A stretch of 64,000 nucleotides of DNA from the NCBI GenBank assembly GCA_017558775.1, contig JAFYTP010000002.1:120614-184613 (forward strand), written 5' to 3'. This stretch comes from Bacteroidales bacterium. Its GTDB lineage: Bacteria > Bacteroidota > Bacteroidia > Bacteroidales > UBA932. Both the position numbers and the translations under genes were made by a program. Positions within the stretch are counted from its first letter, which is position 1, and every line of letters starts with the position of its first letter. A model generated the notes under the pieces. The model did not search any database. It was not told the origin of the DNA and saw only the letters and a program-made list of their open reading frames with translations. Positions 18,201 through 25,972 of the stretch are shown here, one piece after another.

Positions 18201-20398
18201 TCGCCGGCGGTAATGGAGGTCGGGTCGGCGACTGGTTCCGGAGTCGGAAGCGCCGTGTTCACCGGGGTGACGTCGGTGCTCCACGCCAGTTTCTCCAGGG
18301 AGACCGGGCCGGACGGGAACACGTACACCAGGGATTCTTCGGTGATGGAGGTGATGACGATCTTGGTCGGGGTGGTCATATCGGCCATCGCGGAGACGCC
18401 GCCCTTGAGGGCGATGGAGCTGCCGTCGACGGGGCCGACGCCCACGATGAGATGGTTGCCGGTCGCATCGGGATCGGCGGCCTTCACGAGCACGGAGCCC
18501 GGTCCGGGGACCTTGAAGGCGACATAACTGAGGGCAGGAACGCCCTGGCGGTTGGTCACGGCCGCAGTCTCGAAGCGGAGCATACCTCCGTCGGCGACGA
18601 TGGCATTGGTCTCGCCGGCGCCGATGAACAGGTCGTCACGGACCATTTCCTTCTTCATCGAACCGGAGAAGAACTTCGGATTCGCGAGGTTCCAGGTCTT
18701 GTTGCCCGCGAGCACGTTCAGGGTAAGGTCTTCCGGCTCTTCCACGAACGGAGTCCACCACTTGGGCGCGCCCACCTTCTTGCCGGCAATCTCGCCGTCG
18801 GCGAGAAGATTGAAGTAACCGCCCGGCGCGTTGTAGCAAGGATCGGCGTCTAGGATGGTGCCGGCCGCCTGGGCCAGGGTGAAGTTGTCCGTGAAGTAGA
18901 TGATCTCGCCGGCATCGTTCTTCGGCAGGTTGTAGAACCAGTTGTTGGCCGCGGCGACGCCCATGTCGCCCGCCGGGACGTACTTGGTGTTGGCGCCCGC
19001 AAGCACGGCCTTGCCGGTGAAGTTCAGGAACAGATTGTTCTTGAAGGAGAACTCGCCCGGGGTAATCTGGAGGCCGAACACACCCGCGTTGTTCGTGTTG
19101 TCCACGAAGTTCAGGTTCTGCAGGGTATTGTTCTCGAAGACCAGGGCGCCCAGGGTGCCGGCGTCGATACGGATGAAGGTACGCATACCCTGCCAGATCG
19201 TGTTGTTCACGAAGGTGAGCTTGCCGATGGTCGTCGCCTGACGGATGTCAAAGACATCGCCGCCCACGGTACCGTCGGTGTTGATGTCGTGGATATCGTT
19301 GCCGTCGTAGGTAACGTCACCCAGCACCATATTCTTGCCCCATTCGTAGATGAGACCCTTGGTGTAGTTCGCGATGACGCAGTTCTTGTAGGTGATATTT
19401 CCGATGTTCTTGTCCGCGACGGTGCCGCCGTTCTTGTTCTGGATGGCGAAACCGAAACCGGACGGGCTGGCGGCGGTGGGACCGCCGTCGAACTCGACAC
19501 CTTCGAAGTACAGGTCGGCGCCCGAAGTCCAGTTGTCGGCGAAGTGGAATTCGCCCTTCACGACCGGCTTGGTGCCGTCGGCGGTCTCTTCACCGAGGAG
19601 GGTGAAGCCGTTCGAGATGTCCAGCGCCTCGATGTCGTACGGGGATCCTTCCATCTTCAGGAGAATCTTCGCACCGGCGGTCTTGACGGCGTTCAGGAGG
19701 GCAGCCGTAGTGGATACGGCCGTTGTTCCGTTGATGTCGGGCGTCGTCCAGGCATCGACCTGGCCACGCGCGGCGGAGAGGTAGAACAGGGTGAACACAT
19801 ATTCCGTGGACGGGGTCAGGCCGTCTACCGTGGCGGCGGCCGCGGCGATGTCGGCGTCGGCGAGCGTCACGGTGCCGGCGGGATCCTCACCCGGCAGGCC
19901 GTATTCGATGCGGTCCACCTCGGTGTAGTCCGCGACATCCTTGGACCATACGAGGGAAACGCTGGTGGCGGTACGGTCGGAAACCTTCAGGAAGAGGTTG
20001 TCCTTCACCGCAAAAGTCTTGAAGGACTTTTCGCTGGCCGTCACCTTTGAATCGGCCTTCCCCTGGGCGGTCGCCTGGACCGCGAACCAGTATGTCTTGT
20101 CGGCTTCCAGTTTCTTCTGGTAGGGAACCTGGGACGGCAGGACGGTCTCGCTGAGGTACAGCTGTGTGCAGTCCGCATCGGTGAACACCATCAGGGTGTA
20201 GGCCTCCGCGTCCTTGGAGACATCCCAGGAGAAAGTCACCACATCACCGAGGGTGCTGCTCACCCGGGCGTCCAGGTTCATCGGCGAGAGGCAGCGGTTC
20301 AGGGTGAGGGCCGTGATTTCGTCGAATTCTTTGGTCGAACACGCGGCGGCCGCAAAGGCGGCGGCGAGGGCGAGAATGGCGTATTTGATCTTTTTCAT
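15227..20398 (-). CDS. Giant surface lipoprotein with four beta-helix repeats
   Basis: A 1723-aa predicted outer-membrane lipoprotein; signal MKKIKYAILALAAAFAAAAC chosen as start over upstream in-frame ATGs that overlap susD. After two fibronectin-III-like segments (about residues 20-215) comes a parallel beta-helix module (about 227-547), a linker region with another Fn3-like segment (about 730-810), and three more beta-helix modules starting at about 820, 1119 and 1418, each close to 300 aa. Each opens with a phrase like AVDAGKTDITFVAGSYDL and closes near GAPKWNP or GDPRWN. The modules resemble the DUF4957/DUF5123 pectate-lyase-like proteins often found next to SusD. I see no defined catalytic set, so binding of pectic chains or lyase activity are both open. 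Directly downstream of susD in the operon. Confidence 0.85.
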   Translation of the reverse strand: MKKIKYAILALAAAFAAAACSTKEFDEITALTLNRCLSPMNLDARVSSTLGDVVTFSWDVSKDAEAYTLMVFTDADCTQLYLSETVLPSQVPYQKKLEADKTYWFAVQATAQGKADSKVTASEKSFKTFAVKDNLFLKVSDRTATSVSLVWSKDVADYTEVDRIEYGLPGEDPAGTVTLADADIAAAAATVDGLTPSTEYVFTLFYLSAARGQVDAWTTPDINGTTAVSTTAALLNAVKTAGAKILLKMEGSPYDIEALDISNGFTLLGEETADGTKPVVKGEFHFADNWTSGADLYFEGVEFDGGPTAASPSGFGFAIQNKNGGTVADKNIGNITYKNCVIANYTKGLIYEWGKNMVLGDVTYDGNDIHDINTDGTVGGDVFDIRQATTIGKLTFVNNTIWQGMRTFIRIDAGTLGALVFENNTLQNLNFVDNTNNAGVFGLQITPGEFSFKNNLFLNFTGKAVLAGANTKYVPAGDMGVAAANNWFYNLPKNDAGEIIYFTDNFTLAQAAGTILDADPCYNAPGGYFNLLADGEIAGKKVGAPKWWTPFVEEPEDLTLNVLAGNKTWNLANPKFFSGSMKKEMVRDDLFIGAGETNAIVADGGMLRFETAAVTNRQGVPALSYVAFKVPGPGSVLVKAADPDATGNHLIVGVGPVDGSSIALKGGVSAMADMTTPTKIVITSITEESLVYVFPSGPVSLEKLAWSTDVTPVNTALPTPEPVADPTSITAGDAADITVSWEPVPGAASYSVVFSGKSYTVSEGTEYVIGGTTTGMLDAGSYKVEVYANPGADDIYNTESAAGVAAFAVLPKGGGGEGEAFIVKNTEQLLAAISASKPEITLAPGSYDLGGVLTVTAPLSLIGQDGAEVTGAFKLSGEVENFSIDNLKMLAGGQGVFIDLDNAEGVRADDITVKNTVIDGYAKSVIYASNTADKFNVGDILFQAVEVYNHGTGQGMFDLRNGVYSSFKLIESTLTGGRDFLRIDATCTIPTVLVKNNTMYNLNTSKNGNGIFFVRAAVSDYKVEKNLLLGMTSGTVIGKAGAKAPKMVGNYYYDCNDDVFFSGVMDKDEALGGQGVILTVDPVKDAPNYDFTLVNGVVMSAGVGAPKWNPSIAPASNGASMTVASADEFQAAVDAGKTDITFVAGSYDLSAAPVNLTAGMHLSGEPGAEIKVTQFNLAAGELGDIVIENLTIVGDDANNLINVGEASVVRSLTVRNCEISHIKKSVFYGNADGSSFQSVVFSNDMFTELGGGQGTFDIRKGAYVSVSIENCTIVGGRDFIRADAGKVTGSVSIVNNTFDGVTLNNGNGILYVRSTPDGYVLKNNLFLNENGENNLLSKASGITVPDKVANNYFYNCVAEKFWTGLINQEVALANGGVILAGDPVKDAANHDYTLVDALCLASNVGAARWNPNAGRVSSEITVASVTELTTAIDAGKSAITLKAGTYDLREAAESGVITLVAPLSLTGNGSVEIIGGFKFGAGTTSFEADNIKFNGAEKVMGNAFEIAEAVEMSKIRITNCDIFAFNKSLFYGNGADSKISSFDFQKNLVHGFGTGQGMIDIRKGVYAAITISKNTFYDGGRDFLRCDKEIAGSIAVTNNTFAACSIDAGNGLLWVRSCADNTAKYNVKKNLFLNLTGEKTILAKSGATVPTMDGNYFFNVGPAFFTGAIAQDVATTGGALLDADPCAGSAEFNFKLTDAALRSADIGDPRWNSASPNYTRRRR

Positions 20399-20411
20399 CG
20401 CTTTCATGATT

Positions 20412-22238
20412 CTAGAGGTTGTCATAGCCATAGTCGTTCTTGATGTATCCCTGGCTGTTGGTCATGGTATCGTTGAAGATGGGCCAGAACATGTGCTGCT
20501 CGGGATCGGAAGTGTAAATGCCGTTGATCCGCTCCGTGTAGAAGCCGGTCTTCTTGGCATCGTCATACTTGGAGACATAGCCCGTAGTCAGTTCGGCGCC
20601 CTTGGGCGTTTCGCCGCCGGAAGTCAGGAAGGTGATGTTGATGGACTTGGCGTCATCGGCGTAGGTATAAGCGATGTCGCCCGTCAGGGAAGCGTACTCC
20701 CCTTCCATCGCGCGGAGGGCGAACATATCTTCCACCGCGGAGTCCAGCTTGGTCTTGAGGAGGTTCCACCGGATGAGGTCGGCCTTGCGGAGAAACTCAC
20801 CGCAGAACTCGAGGGCGCGTTCGTCCACAATGGCGTCGAACATCGCCTCTTTGGAGCCGATGGCGTTCACATAGGCCTCCGCCTCGGACTCATGGCCCTT
20901 GTAGGCGCGCTCGCGAACCGGGAGGAGGTACTGCTTCGCACCGGACGGGCCGTTCAGTTCGTTCTCAATCTCGGCCGCCATCAGGAGGATGTCGGCGTAG
21001 CGCATCACGACCGGCTTGATGCCGTCGTCGTTGCCGCCGGTATACGGCTGGGCGTCCATCCACTCGAAACGGTACTTGCCGAAGAACCACTTGCCGATGC
21101 CGGCGGGCTCGATGGTGTTGTCCTTGTTCCACTTGTAGTTCACGCAGGTGATGTCGCGGCGCTGGTCGCCAGCGCCATACTTGAAGTACATCGTCGGGAG
21201 CGGACCGGCGTCACCGCCGCGCGAAACGCCGTTGGAAATGCTCGCACCCTCGGAATTGATGGCGAAGGTGAAGTTCCAGCGGCCGCGGCCCGCGCCGAAC
21301 GGAATTACGTACAGCGTCTCGTACTTGGGACCGGCGGCAAGATTGTCCATATTGTTGAACTTGTACCACATATCCCGGTAATCGCTCTCCAGGGAGGCGC
21401 TGCCGGAAGCGATGGCGTCCTTCAGGTAAGCGAGAGCCTTCGGATAGAGGACCGACTTCTGGAGTTCGGAATCGTTCGTGAGGCGGATCGTGCCGAGGTC
21501 GCCGGTGCCCACCTTGCCGTCGTCGGGACGGAGGGCGTAGCCGGAGGCGGCCAGGGCGATACGGGCGTACAAGCCTTCCGCGAACACCTTGTTGATGCGG
21601 TCAGTGCGGGAGGTTGCGGCCGTGGCACCCGGATACGGGAGATACGGGATGGCTTCGTCCAGGTCGGCGAGGATCTGCTTGTAGATGACGTCGCGGCTGT
21701 CCTTCGGGGCATAGATGGTCTCGGAGGTCAGGGACTCAAAGCGGGCCGGAACGTCGCCCCAGGCCTTTGTGAGGTCGTAGTAAATCATCGCGCGGAGCGT
21801 GAGCGCCTCACCCAGGAGATAGGCCATATCGGCCCTCTCGGCGGTGTTGCCATATTCACGCAGACCTTCGATTACGAGGTTGGCGCGCTCGATGCCCATG
21901 TACATCAGCGGGAACGGTCCGTTGGACAGGTTCAGCTGTGAATTGTTGGGCAGGCAGTCGTAGGCGGCGATATCGGACTTGCCGTCGCCGGGCTTGTAGG
22001 TATTATACCACTCCACATCGGTGTTGAAACCGTACCAGGGCAGGAAACGGCCGCGATAGGAGTTCACCTCGCAGAAGGCCTCGGTGATGCCGAAGATCGT
22101 GCCTTCCGTGAGCGAGTAGTTGGCATAGACGGTCGCCGCGTCGAACGCGGACGGAGACTTGGTGTCCAGGATTTTCTCGCAGGACAGGGCGCTCAGCATA
22201 ACGGCCATCGATCCGAAGATATAAAGTAACTTTTTCAT
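20412..22238 (-). CDS. SusD/RagB-family nutrient-binding lipoprotein
   Basis: The surface lipoprotein lid of the adjacent SusC channel; it binds glycan and delivers it to the transporter. About 608 aa, at the upper end of the family. The start MKKLLYIFGSMAVM gives a lipoprotein signal ending LSALSC. The TPR-like N-terminal half has RANLVIEGLREYGNT, LLGEALTLRAMIYYDLTKAWGDVPAR, and the C-terminal region has VMRYADILLMAAEIENELNG and FDAIVDERALEFCGEFLRKADLIRW, all typical of SusD. It follows susC by about 25 bp. Substrate inferred as pectin-derived oligosaccharide from the surrounding lyase, polygalacturonase and methylesterase genes. Confidence 0.95.
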   Translation of the reverse strand: MKKLLYIFGSMAVMLSALSCEKILDTKSPSAFDAATVYANYSLTEGTIFGITEAFCEVNSYRGRFLPWYGFNTDVEWYNTYKPGDGKSDIAAYDCLPNNSQLNLSNGPFPLMYMGIERANLVIEGLREYGNTAERADMAYLLGEALTLRAMIYYDLTKAWGDVPARFESLTSETIYAPKDSRDVIYKQILADLDEAIPYLPYPGATAATSRTDRINKVFAEGLYARIALAASGYALRPDDGKVGTGDLGTIRLTNDSELQKSVLYPKALAYLKDAIASGSASLESDYRDMWYKFNNMDNLAAGPKYETLYVIPFGAGRGRWNFTFAINSEGASISNGVSRGGDAGPLPTMYFKYGAGDQRRDITCVNYKWNKDNTIEPAGIGKWFFGKYRFEWMDAQPYTGGNDDGIKPVVMRYADILLMAAEIENELNGPSGAKQYLLPVRERAYKGHESEAEAYVNAIGSKEAMFDAIVDERALEFCGEFLRKADLIRWNLLKTKLDSAVEDMFALRAMEGEYASLTGDIAYTYADDAKSINITFLTSGGETPKGAELTTGYVSKYDDAKKTGFYTERINGIYTSDPEQHMFWPIFNDTMTNSQGYIKNDYGYDNL

Positions 22239-22265
22239 ATTCAATGATCTTTCTGAGGGTCCTGG

Positions 22266-25200
22266 CTATTTGACGATGCACACGGCCACACGGTTGGATT
22301 CCGGAGATGCCGAGGCGTCCTTGTCCGAACCGGAGGCATTGGAAGTAATGCGGCCGGCGGCGATGCCGGCCTTCTTCAGCATTTCGGCCACCACGGCGGC
22401 ACGCTGCTCGGAGAGAGTGCGGTTGATGTCGGCCGTGCCGGTGCCACTGTCGGCGTAACCGGTGATGGCGATCTTCGCATCGGGGTTGTCCTTGAGGATC
22501 TGGCAGATCCGGCCCAGTTTGAAGGCCTCGTCCGGACGAAGCTCGGACTTGCCGATCAGGAAGAAGAGATCGTCCTCGTAGATGCCGTCGAGGGTGGAGG
22601 CGGGAACCTTCACTTCCTTCACGACTTCCTTGACCACTTCCTTCTCCTTGACGACTTCCTTCACGACCTCCTTGACCACCTCGCGCACGGCGGGAGCCGC
22701 GACGGCGGCGACGGTCTTGGAAGCGGAGGAACGGCGACCGAAGACAACGTTGACACCGGCGACGAAGCCGATGCTCTTCGGATAGGCGGAATAATCAACA
22801 CCCGGGGTAAGCGGGGTTGCGCGGCGCGTATCCACTTCCGGATCATAGCCGGAGTACTTCGTGAGGCAGAAGAGGTTCGTGCCCGTCACATAGAAGCGGA
22901 CCTTGGAAAGATAAGCCTTCTCGGTGAGCTTCTCCGGGAGGGTGTAGCCCACGGTCGCGCTCTGCAGGCGAAGGAAGGAGGCGTCCTCCACGGCCCAGTC
23001 GCTGAATACTGCCGTGCCGATGGTCGGGGTCCACATCGTCTTGCCCGCATTCACCTGCCTAAGGGTGGCGGCGTCGGTGATCATCTCGCCGGAGTTCCAG
23101 TCGATGTTGGTCCAGCGCTTGTCCACGTCCATCATATCCAGCAAGTTGCGGTTGTTAAACTTACGGGAGGAAGTAAACTCCACCTTATTCGCGTTGTACA
23201 CCTCGTTGCCGATCATAAAGTTGAAGTTGGCGCTGAAATCAAAGCCATAGGCGTAGCCGCTGAAATTGAAGCCGCCGGTGAAGTCCGGGGTGGCGTTGCC
23301 GATGACGGTGCGGTCGGCCACGGTGACCTTTCCGTCACCGTTCAGGTCCTTGAGTTTCAACGCGCCCGGTACCAGGTAGGTGGAGCCGATAACAGCGGAA
23401 TTGTCCACGACACCTTCGTTCAGGACCCACTTGGAGCCATTCCAGGAGAAATCGTCGGGAGAATACATACCGTCGGACACATAGCCGTACATATTGCCCA
23501 TGGGCTGTCCCACCTGGACGATGTAGTCGTCGCCGATCTCGGTGGATGCCCAGTAGGACTGCGCGGTGATCTTGTCCAGGCCGCCCAGGCTCGTCACCCG
23601 GTTCTGATTGTAGGAGATGTTGCCGCCGAGGCTCAGGGAGAAGTCCTTCTTGGAGACGAGCGGCATATTCAGGGTGAGTTCCGCGCCGCGGTTGCGGGTG
23701 GAACCGAGGTTGCGGTACTGGCTGTCGTAGCCGGAACCCGTGATCGGGAAGTTGATCAGCAGGTCCTTCGTCGTGTTCTGGTACACTTCCACGCTACCGG
23801 TGAGACGGCCACGGAACAGGCCGAAATCGAGACCGACGTTGTGCGTATAAGTGGTTTCCCAGGTCAGGTCGGGATTGTTCATCACCTTGCCGGCCATCCA
23901 GTAATTGTTGCTCTGGCTCAGCCAGGCGGTGACGGTGGCGCCGTACTGCTTGAGAATCTGGCCCGACGGGATGTTGTTGTTACCGGCGGTACCGAAGCTG
24001 TAGCGGAGTTTGAGCTGGTCCAGCCAGCTGTGGGCATTGTCCATCCAAGGCTCGTTGGAAATGGTCCAGGAAGCCGCTGCAGACGGGAAGTAACCCCAGC
24101 GGTGGCCGGGCGCGAACTTGGACGAGCCGTCGGCGCGGAGCGTGGCGCCGATGGAATAGCGGCGCTTGTAGTCGTAATTCACGCGGCCGAAGAAGGAAAG
24201 GAGCTTGTCGTCCGGATCATAGTAGTTGTTGGTCGATGCCGGGGTACCGGAGGAAAGGAAATTCCAGGCCATCTCCGCATCGTAGGACGTGTTCAGGCCA
24301 TCAACCATCAAGGTCAGGAGGTTGCTCTTGGCCAGGGTGAACTCCTCACCGAGGAGGACTGTCAGGTTGTGGTCGTCCCCCAGCACATTCGCGAAATCGT
24401 AATTCAAGGTGTTGGTATTCCGGTACTTGGTACGGAACGCCTCCTTGTGCTGGTTGGACGGGGTGTTCTTCACGGTGGAGTTGTTGGCCACGTAATAGGT
24501 GGTCAGGCCGTAGAAGCGGTCGTCGGTCTGGTTGTACTTCTCCAGGCCGCCTTCGACCTTGAGCCTGAGGTTGTCGATGATCTCCCAGTTGAAGGCCGTA
24601 TTCGCGTTCCAGGTGGTACGGATGCGGCGGGAGTCGTTGTCGGCCACGGACAGGAGCGGCGGGGCGTTGTCGCCGTAATCCTGTTCCTCGTCCACGCCCT
24701 CGACGGTACCGGAAAGCGGAATCGGGGAATAGGACACCGCGTGCTTGAGACGGCCGTTGCCCGAGGTGGTGCCGGTGTCGTTGATGCCGTTGGCACCGGA
24801 ACCGCGGACATTCACGTTCGAGTAACGCACGTTGGCATCGATGGAGGTCCGTTCGGAAGTCCTGAAATTGGCCTTGATATTCAGGTTGTCACGGAAATAG
24901 TTGGAACCCGACATGATGGCGTTGTCGCCCATGTGGGCGTAGCCGAGGGTCCAGTTTACGTTGTCCCCGCTGCCGGAGACGGAGAAGTCGGTGCTGAGGG
25001 TGTTGCCAATGTTGCCGAAAACCGCATCGACCCAGTTGTTGCCCTGCAGGCCCGAGTACAGGTCCATATCCCAGAACTGGCCGAAGTACGGCAGGTAGTA
25101 GGACTTGAGGTTGTCGCGGACCACGCCGAGTTCGTACTGGAACTTCACGAAGTTCTCCGGATCCATCGCGACGATGGCGTCCGCGTTGGCCATTCTCTTG

Positions 25201-25937
25201 AGACCGTAGTAGGCATTGAACTTGACGGACACCCGCTGGCCCTTTTCAGCACTCTTGGTCGTGACGATGACGACGCCGTTCGCACCGCGGCTACCGTAGA
25301 TGGCCGTGGAGAAAGCGTCCTTCAGGACGTCGATGCTCTGGATTTCGGAGGACGGGATGTCATTGATGGACTCCACCGGGAAGCCGTCCACGATGTACAG
25401 CGGGCTGCTGTCCTGGGTGATGGAGCCACCGCCGCGGACACGGATCTTGATGTCAGCGTCCGGGTCGCCTTCCGTCGTGACGACGGAGACGCCGGCCATC
25501 TTGCCGGAGAGGGCCTGGGAGACGGTAGTGACCGGCTGCTCGGCAATCTTGTCGGAGCCTACGGAGGCCACGGCGCCGAGGAGGTCACGGCGCTTGACCG
25601 TCTGGTAACCCACGACGACCACCTCATCGAGGAAGGTCGAATCTTCCTTCAGGACCACGTCGATGACGCTGCGGCCGCCGATGGCCACCGTCTGGTCGCT
25701 CAAGCCGATGAAGGAGAACACCAGGTTCACCGCATCTGCGGGCACGGTCAGCACGTAATCGCCGTCAAGGCCGGTGACGGTGCCGATGGTCGTACCCTCG
25801 ACAACGACACCCGCTCCGACCAGCGGTTCACCGGTCTCGTCCGTCACGACGCCCTTGACGGTCGTCTGGGCGGACAGGGACCACGCTGACACCAGGCACA
25901 GAAGCGCAAGTGCGAGTTTCTTGGCTGGATTTTTCAT
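22266..25937 (-). CDS. SusC/RagA TonB-dependent transporter fused to OmpA domain
   Basis: Outer-membrane importer for pectic oligosaccharides, 1223 aa. Order: signal peptide (1-24, ending LSAQ), CarboxypepD-regulatory-like domain (about 26-100), TonB-box-like DEVVVVGYQ, plug with ALSGKMAGVSV and the GSRGANGVVIVTTK segment, then the 22-strand barrel, whose expected end is VAGVNVVF at residues 1059-1066. Instead of stopping there, the protein continues: an alanine-rich stretch, a charged linker of VVKE repeats (about 1086-1110), and an OmpA-like domain (about 1120-1223). The latter keeps TGYADSGTG with Asp 1163 and the LSEQRAAVV motif with Arg 1179, the pair that binds diaminopimelate in OmpA proteins. 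The frame is continuous, so this is a real fusion rather than a frameshift. It pairs with the SusD gene downstream. Confidence 0.93.
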   Translation of the reverse strand: MKNPAKKLALALLCLVSAWSLSAQTTVKGVVTDETGEPLVGAGVVVEGTTIGTVTGLDGDYVLTVPADAVNLVFSFIGLSDQTVAIGGRSVIDVVLKEDSTFLDEVVVVGYQTVKRRDLLGAVASVGSDKIAEQPVTTVSQALSGKMAGVSVVTTEGDPDADIKIRVRGGGSITQDSSPLYIVDGFPVESINDIPSSEIQSIDVLKDAFSTAIYGSRGANGVVIVTTKSAEKGQRVSVKFNAYYGLKRMANADAIVAMDPENFVKFQYELGVVRDNLKSYYLPYFGQFWDMDLYSGLQGNNWVDAVFGNIGNTLSTDFSVSGSGDNVNWTLGYAHMGDNAIMSGSNYFRDNLNIKANFRTSERTSIDANVRYSNVNVRGSGANGINDTGTTSGNGRLKHAVSYSPIPLSGTVEGVDEEQDYGDNAPPLLSVADNDSRRIRTTWNANTAFNWEIIDNLRLKVEGGLEKYNQTDDRFYGLTTYYVANNSTVKNTPSNQHKEAFRTKYRNTNTLNYDFANVLGDDHNLTVLLGEEFTLAKSNLLTLMVDGLNTSYDAEMAWNFLSSGTPASTNNYYDPDDKLLSFFGRVNYDYKRRYSIGATLRADGSSKFAPGHRWGYFPSAAASWTISNEPWMDNAHSWLDQLKLRYSFGTAGNNNIPSGQILKQYGATVTAWLSQSNNYWMAGKVMNNPDLTWETTYTHNVGLDFGLFRGRLTGSVEVYQNTTKDLLINFPITGSGYDSQYRNLGSTRNRGAELTLNMPLVSKKDFSLSLGGNISYNQNRVTSLGGLDKITAQSYWASTEIGDDYIVQVGQPMGNMYGYVSDGMYSPDDFSWNGSKWVLNEGVVDNSAVIGSTYLVPGALKLKDLNGDGKVTVADRTVIGNATPDFTGGFNFSGYAYGFDFSANFNFMIGNEVYNANKVEFTSSRKFNNRNLLDMMDVDKRWTNIDWNSGEMITDAATLRQVNAGKTMWTPTIGTAVFSDWAVEDASFLRLQSATVGYTLPEKLTEKAYLSKVRFYVTGTNLFCLTKYSGYDPEVDTRRATPLTPGVDYSAYPKSIGFVAGVNVVFGRRSSASKTVAAVAAPAVREVVKEVVKEVVKEKEVVKEVVKEVKVPASTLDGIYEDDLFFLIGKSELRPDEAFKLGRICQILKDNPDAKIAITGYADSGTGTADINRTLSEQRAAVVAEMLKKAGIAAGRITSNASGSDKDASASPESNRVAVCIVK

Positions 25938-25972
25938 TAGTTGGTGATTTTAAGGTTATTAGTTAATAAAAA

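Noticed and set aside
16736-18853. 705-codon open frame opposite the beta-helix lipoprotein
   Set aside because: The minus-strand protein has a signal peptide and regular repeats; the opposite frame only mirrors them.
22605-22690. Short tandem DNA repeat in susC as a phase-variation tract
   Set aside because: The repeats encode VVKE units in whole codons (12 bp, imperfect), so changes in copy number would not shift the frame; better seen as a protein linker.
23841-25889. 682-codon open frame opposite susC
   Set aside because: Antisense to a conserved TonB-dependent receptor; no start context or domain.
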